Assembly (NCBI GenBank): GCA_002412705.1
Contig: DHVO01000165.1
Coordinates: 1 to 44,973, forward strand
Direction of reading: 5' to 3'
DNA: 44,973 bases
Source of the DNA: Bacteroidales bacterium UBA5206
GTDB lineage: Bacteria; Bacteroidota; Bacteroidia; Bacteroidales; Tenuifilaceae
This document shows positions 41,753 to 44,973 of this stretch, piece after piece. The notes under the pieces are model-generated. The model did not search any database, was not told where the DNA came from, and saw nothing but the letters and a program-made list of their open reading frames with translations. Each line of letters begins with the position of its first letter. Position 1 is the first letter of the stretch. Made by a program: the position numbers and the translations under genes.

Positions 41753-42004
41753 ATGAGTCTTAATCATAAACATTATTGTAGAATGAAAAACTTGAACATT
41801 AGAGACTGTTTAGAGATCTTGCTAAAAGCGGATCATTACCTTCAAAATGGTTTGATCACGGTAGAGGAATTTTGGATGATGACGAAAGAGGCTGATGATG
41901 CATTGTGTGAAGCGAAAAAGGAACTTTTTGCGATGATGCAGACAGGGAAGAAATGGAAACTCCCATTTTTTGAGGCTGATTTGAGCGACTTGACCAATTC
42001 TTGA
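41753..42004 (+). CDS. small hypothetical protein at the right end of the element
   Basis: 83 aa. Largely helical and acidic; no motif recognised. A later ATG (MKNLNIRD, 41783) is an alternative start. It is the last gene before the right end, and a good hairpin terminator lies 16 bp downstream, which supports that it is transcribed. Function unknown. Confidence 0.45.
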   Translation: MSLNHKHYCRMKNLNIRDCLEILLKADHYLQNGLITVEEFWMMTKEADDALCEAKKELFAMMQTGKKWKLPFFEADLSDLTNS

Positions 42005-42019
42005 TGTTTTGTTTTAAGG

Positions 42020-42052
42020 AAAGCCTCGGAGTGTAATGCTTCGAGGCTTTTT
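42020..42052 (+). terminator. intrinsic terminator of the last cargo gene
   Basis: AAAGCCTCG (42020-42028) and CGAGGCTTT (42042-42050) form a stem with a T tail. Confidence 0.82.
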
Positions 42053-42091
42053 GCATATTCTTTCTCTCTTTTGCTTATCCTTTCTCGTTAT

Positions 42092-42110
42092 TTGTAACCC
42101 AACTGTAACT
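42092..42110 (+). repeat. end-specific 19-bp motif, right copy
   Basis: TTGTAACCCAACTGTAACT, the partner of 31746-31764; identical except for the 3-nt centre. It lies 44 bp inside the right core. Confidence 0.6.
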
Positions 42111-42115
42111 GGTAA

Positions 42116-42156
42116 AAACTAAAAACCCCATGAAAACTATGTTCTCATGGGGTTTT
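42116..42156 (-). terminator. element-supplied terminator behind tRNA-fMet
   Basis: AAAACCCCATGA (42122-42133) and TCATGGGGTTTT (42145-42156) form a perfect 12-bp stem; minus-strand TTTTTAGTTTTT follows. It replaces the native terminator now at 31582-31615. Confidence 0.85.
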
Positions 42157-42171
42157 GTAGTAGCGGGGACA
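42154..42171 (+). repeat. right attachment core
   Basis: TTTGTAGTAGCGGGGACA, identical to 31613-31630. It overlaps the last 11 nt of the intact tRNA-fMet gene (complement). Confidence 0.88.
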
Positions 42172-42233
42172 GGACTCGAACCTGTGGCCTTTGGGTTATG
42201 AGCCCAACGAGCTACCAACTGCTCCACCCCGCA
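42161..42233 (-). tRNA. initiator tRNA-fMet (CAT anticodon)
   Basis: 73 nt without CCA. All arms fold: acceptor TGCGGGG/CCCCGCT with a T1-T72 mismatch, D stem GAGC/GCTC, anticodon stem TTGGG-CTCATAA-CCCAA with CAT, variable AGGCC and T stem ACAGG/CCTGT. Three consecutive G-C pairs at the base of the anticodon stem, the unpaired 1-72 position and A11-T24 mark it as the initiator. The 3' CCA is not encoded. Its 3' end is the integration site of the element. Confidence 0.95.
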
Positions 42234-42277
42234 ATCTAGTATGTTTGGTTTGTTACCGTCATTCCTTAATTGCGGTG

Positions 42278-42309
42278 CAAATATAGGGGCTGTATTTGGA
42301 TTATGCAAA
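42278..42309 (-). promoter_or_regulatory. promoter of tRNA-fMet
   Basis: Minus strand: TTTG (42306-42309), a 20-nt spacer and TATATTTG (42278-42285), a near-ideal Bacteroidota -33/-7 pair. The start would be about 39 nt before the tRNA. The 42234-42538 gap otherwise holds no gene. Confidence 0.72.
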
Positions 42310-42511
42310 TGATTGCACAAAAAAACTTTGAGGAAATAAGCCAAACCATTGATGTTAAGCCACAAAAAATGATTTTTTTTTTGTGGCTCGGGCATTATTC
42401 TCAAACTTCGATACGTTTTTCACTAAAAACGGCTGTAAAAATGTTTGCATTAATGTTTAAAACGAATGCTAATGTTGATTTTCATTGCTGGTAGTTTCTT
42501 CAAAAAACAGC

Positions 42512-42519
42512 TATCTTTG
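42512..42519 (+). promoter_or_regulatory. candidate -7 element of the M23 peptidase gene
   Basis: TATCTTTG (TAnnTTTG), 19 nt before the ATG at 42539. It lies inside the longer open frame from 42485, which argues for the shorter protein. Confidence 0.6.
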
Positions 42520-42538
42520 GGCAATTCATATTGGAAAA

Positions 42539-43402
42539 ATGGCTGAAAATAAGAAGAAGAGATACATAAACAAGCTTAAAAGTAAGTATCGCCTAAGCAT
42601 CTATAACGACCAAACATTCGAAGAGGTTTGGGTTATGCGCTTATCGCGCCTAAATGTGATTGCCCTACTGGGAGGCACAGCGCTATTTATTATAGCAATG
42701 GTAACCATACTTATTGCGTTTACTCCAATTCGAGAGTTTATTCCAGGCTATCCCGATGGGAATACCCGTCGTACCATTGTGCACAACGCCCTTAGAGCCG
42801 ACTCTCTAGAACGCAAAATAGCCCAGTGGGAAACTTACCTTAGCCACCTAAAGGTGGTTATTAACGGCGGTGAGCTGCAGCTAGTTGGTGAGGTTAAGGA
42901 TACCGTGGCTCGTAACAAGGATATTAAGTTTACCCGTTCTGTTGAGGACTCGCTGCTTAGGGCGCAAATAGAGGAGGAGGAGCTTTACAACTTATCGGTA
43001 TATGACGATAAGAGCGGATCGACCGACTTCTCCAGCAAGCTCTTTATTGCTCCGGTTAAGGGAGTGGTAACAAACTCATTTGATGAGAAACAGGGCCATT
43101 TTGGAACCGATTTGGTTGCCTCGCCCAACGAGGTAGTTGTTGCTGTGGCCGATGGCGTTGTTACCCTATCGTCGTGGACTCTCGATACAGGCTTTGTTAT
43201 TCAGCTTCAGCACGACGGTAACCTATTATCGGTTTATAAGCATAACAGCAAGCTGCTAAAGAAACAGGGAGCCCGAGTTAAAGCTGGTGAGGCCATTGCC
43301 ATTATTGGAAACTCTGGGGAGCTAAGCACTGGTCCACACCTCCATTTCGAGATGTGGTACAACGGAACTCCTGTAAATCCAGAGAAGTACATTGTTTTCT
43401 AA
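42539..43402 (+). CDS. M23-family peptidoglycan endopeptidase, membrane-anchored
   Basis: 287 aa from the ATG at 42539, chosen because of the -7 element at 42512-42519. A basic cytoplasmic N-terminus precedes one membrane helix (about residues 37-62), then a short linker and a C-terminal LytM/M23 domain. Zinc ligands are visible: QGHFGTD (His and Asp) and PHLHFEM (HxH), with HDGNLLSVYKHN between. It cleaves peptidoglycan cross-links or acts as an amidase activator. It is followed by dxr and rseP on the same strand. Confidence 0.9.
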   Translation: MAENKKKRYINKLKSKYRLSIYNDQTFEEVWVMRLSRLNVIALLGGTALFIIAMVTILIAFTPIREFIPGYPDGNTRRTIVHNALRADSLERKIAQWETYLSHLKVVINGGELQLVGEVKDTVARNKDIKFTRSVEDSLLRAQIEEEELYNLSVYDDKSGSTDFSSKLFIAPVKGVVTNSFDEKQGHFGTDLVASPNEVVVAVADGVVTLSSWTLDTGFVIQLQHDGNLLSVYKHNSKLLKKQGARVKAGEAIAIIGNSGELSTGPHLHFEMWYNGTPVNPEKYIVF

Positions 43403-43445
43403 GCCCTTTGCTACATCTCCTCAAGTTTTACCGTAATACTTTACC

Positions 43446-44606
43446 GTGAAAAGGAAAATTGCCATTTTGGGTTCTACTGGTTCTATTGGAACCCAAGCAT
43501 TAGATGTTATTTCAAATAACCCCGATCTTTTTCAGGTTGAGGTTCTCACCGCAAACAATCGGGTCGATTTACTCATAGATCAGGCAAAGAAGTACGAGCC
43601 CAACGCCGTAGTTATTGCCAATACCTCAAAATATCAGCTGGTTAAGGATGCGCTTTCGCACCTCGACATTAAGGTTTACGCGGGTAACGATGCCATTGCG
43701 CAAATTGTAGAGATGGATAGCATCGATATGGTGCTTACCGCCATGGTTGGGTACTCTGGCTTGGAGCCAACCGTAAATGCAATAAAGGCCAAAAAGGCCA
43801 TAGCATTGGCCAACAAGGAAACGCTTGTTGTTGCTGGTGAACTGGTTATGGGGTTAGCCAATGAGTATAGAACGCCAATTATCCCTGTCGATTCAGAGCA
43901 TTCCGCTGTATTCCAATGCTTAGTGGGAGAACCTAGCCCTGTTGATAAGGTTATTCTAACAGCATCGGGTGGACCTTTTAGGGGTTACAACAAAACCCAG
44001 CTGGAAGGTGTTACTAGAGCCGATGCCCTAAACCATCCCAATTGGTGTATGGGGGCAAAAATCACCATAGACTCGGCAACTCTCATGAATAAGGGCTTTG
44101 AGGTAATAGAGGCGGGTTGGCTTTTTGGCCTGAGCCCAGAGCAAATTGAGGTGGTGGTGCATCCACAATCCATTATCCACTCCATGGTTCAGTTTGAGGA
44201 TGGTTCTGTAAAGGCGCAACTTGGGTTACCCGATATGCGCTTACCCATACAGTACGCATTCTCGTTCCCGCATAGAATAAAGAACGATTTTCAGAAGTTT
44301 AGCTTTGCTAACTATCCAAACCTCACCTTTGAGCAGCCCAATACCGAGCTGTTTCCATGCCTTTCCCTTGCTTGGGAGGCCATGGCAGCAGGTGGAAATA
44401 CGCCCTGCGTGCTAAACGCCGCAAACGAGGTGGTGGTTGATGCATTTTTAAACGACAGAATACGCTTTGTACAAATACCCCAAATTATTGAGCAAACTAT
44501 TGGAAGGGTATCGTACCAAGCAAAGCCATCGCTTAGCGATTATAAGGAAACCGATGCCGAAGCCCGCGCCATTGCTTTGGAATATGTAAATAACGCAACC
44601 CTATAG
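43446..44606 (+). CDS. dxr: 1-deoxy-D-xylulose-5-phosphate reductoisomerase
   Basis: 386 aa, standard length, starting with GTG at 43446. NADPH-binding GSTGSIGTQALDVI at the N-terminus, then ANKETLVVAGELVM, PVDSEHSAVFQCL, TASGGPFRG and MGAKITIDSATLMNKGFEVIEAGWLF, all conserved in DXR. It is the second step of the MEP pathway to isoprenoid precursors. The rseP gene starts 5 bp later, so the two are co-transcribed. Confidence 0.97.
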   Translation: MKRKIAILGSTGSIGTQALDVISNNPDLFQVEVLTANNRVDLLIDQAKKYEPNAVVIANTSKYQLVKDALSHLDIKVYAGNDAIAQIVEMDSIDMVLTAMVGYSGLEPTVNAIKAKKAIALANKETLVVAGELVMGLANEYRTPIIPVDSEHSAVFQCLVGEPSPVDKVILTASGGPFRGYNKTQLEGVTRADALNHPNWCMGAKITIDSATLMNKGFEVIEAGWLFGLSPEQIEVVVHPQSIIHSMVQFEDGSVKAQLGLPDMRLPIQYAFSFPHRIKNDFQKFSFANYPNLTFEQPNTELFPCLSLAWEAMAAGGNTPCVLNAANEVVVDAFLNDRIRFVQIPQIIEQTIGRVSYQAKPSLSDYKETDAEARAIALEYVNNATL

Positions 44607-44611
44607 CCATT

Positions 44612-44973
44612 ATGGAAATACTAGTAAAAGCCGGACAATTCTTTTTGAGCCTATCCATTCTTATTGTTCTTCATGAGTTTGGACACTTTGCCTTTGCCAA
44701 GCTTTTCAAAACAAGAGTTGAGAAGTTTTACCTGTTCTTCAACCCTTGGTTCTCCCTTTTTAAGTTTAAAAAGGGCGATACGGAGTACGGCATGGGGTGG
44801 CTACCTCTTGGGGGGTACGTTAAAATATCGGGGATGATTGATGAGTCCATGGATAAGGAGCAGATGAAACAGCCTGCCCAGCCATGGGAGTTCAGAGCAA
44901 AACCAGCATGGCAGCGTATGCTTATTATGGCCGGTGGGGTTATGGTTAACTTCATTTTGGCACTTTTTATATA
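44612..44973 (+). CDS. rseP: RseP-type site-2 protease (3'-truncated by the window)
   Basis: Only the first 120 codons are visible. The N-terminal membrane helix contains the zinc motif HEFGH (IVLHEFGHFAFAK), and GMGWLPLGGYVKISGM plus RMLIMAGGVMVNFILALF match the M50B family. In other bacteria it cleaves membrane-bound anti-sigma factors and signal peptides. The gene starts 5 bp after dxr, an order commonly seen. Confidence 0.93.
   Translation, partial: MEILVKAGQFFLSLSILIVLHEFGHFAFAKLFKTRVEKFYLFFNPWFSLFKFKKGDTEYGMGWLPLGGYVKISGMIDESMDKEQMKQPAQPWEFRAKPAWQRMLIMAGGVMVNFILALFI

Larger units (their letters stand above)
31613..42171. mobile_element. tRNA-fMet-integrated mobile element, about 10.5 kb
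   Basis: Bounded by an 18-bp direct repeat (31613-31630 and 42154-42171), the right copy being the 3' end of tRNA-fMet. It contains a tyrosine integrase close to the left end, an HTH/excisionase-like gene, a RepA-like ATPase, a serine recombinase, a terminase-small-like HTH protein, an XRE regulator and seven cargo genes. It is visibly more A+T-rich than both flanks and interrupts otherwise normal housekeeping sequence. No relaxase, conjugation machinery, capsid or large terminase is seen. It is a plasmid-like integrative element or a satellite-like island. Confidence 0.9.

Noticed and set aside
31613..42171. CRISPR array or conjugative transposon within the element
   Set aside because: No regularly spaced repeats, and no relaxase, coupling protein or transfer gene could be recognised.
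42270..42494. Short open frame between the tRNA and the M23 gene
   Set aside because: It overlaps the tRNA promoter, has odd composition and no start signal.

Overview
The window looks like chromosomal DNA of a Bacteroidota (Bacteroidetes) bacterium. The evidence is the gene content (gliding lipoprotein GldH next to a PSP1/RicT gene, a Porin_10-like outer-membrane protein, many SpII lipoproteins), recurrent TAnnTTTG -7 promoter elements close to gene starts, and few Shine-Dalgarno sequences. The genus cannot be read from the sequence.

Layout, left to right. 1-4.7 kb: two unrecognised envelope proteins on the minus strand, then a porin on the plus strand. 4.8-6.2 kb: an MltF-type lytic transglycosylase. 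6.2-10.3 kb: a minus-strand operon gatE-gatD-Nudix hydrolase; GatDE is the archaeal-type Glu-tRNA(Gln) amidotransferase and is unexpected in a bacterium. 10.6-12.7 kb: an M48 metallopeptidase bracketed by two copies of a roughly 100-bp intergenic repeat. 13.0-16.7 kb: a minus-strand run namZ-like (DUF1343), methyltransferase, viroplasmin-type RNase H, LolC/E-type permease. 16.9-21.4 kb: an aminotransferase, a secreted lipoprotein, a membrane protein and a YgiD-type dioxygenase, all on the minus strand. 21.6-24.4 kb: two co-transcribed envelope lipoproteins (CsgG-like/TPR and LPP20-like). 24.5-30.2 kb: minus-strand housekeeping genes: nfu-mrp, an alkyltransferase-like protein, trmB, gldH, ricT and holB. 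30.3-31.5 kb: pgk. 42.2-45 kb: initiator tRNA, M23 peptidase, dxr and the start of rseP.

The accessory part is a 10.5-kb integrated element (31613-42171) inserted at the 3' end of an initiator tRNA-fMet gene. An 18-bp direct repeat marks both ends: the right copy is the 3' end of the intact tRNA and the left copy is a remnant beside the displaced native tRNA terminator. The element carries its own hairpin terminator directly behind the tRNA, so both the tRNA 3' end and its terminator are rebuilt after insertion. It encodes a tyrosine integrase, an excisionase-like HTH protein, a RepA-like AAA ATPase, a serine recombinase, a terminase-small-subunit-like HTH protein and an XRE regulator. A cargo of mostly unrecognised A+T-rich genes follows, including a membrane-anchored, coiled-coil GNAT protein. 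A 19-bp motif lies inside both ends, a perfect 19-bp-arm inverted repeat sits between rep and the serine recombinase, and a palindrome lies in front of the XRE gene. No relaxase, conjugation gene, capsid gene or large terminase is visible. It could be a plasmid-like integrative element or a phage-satellite-like island; the sequence alone does not decide.
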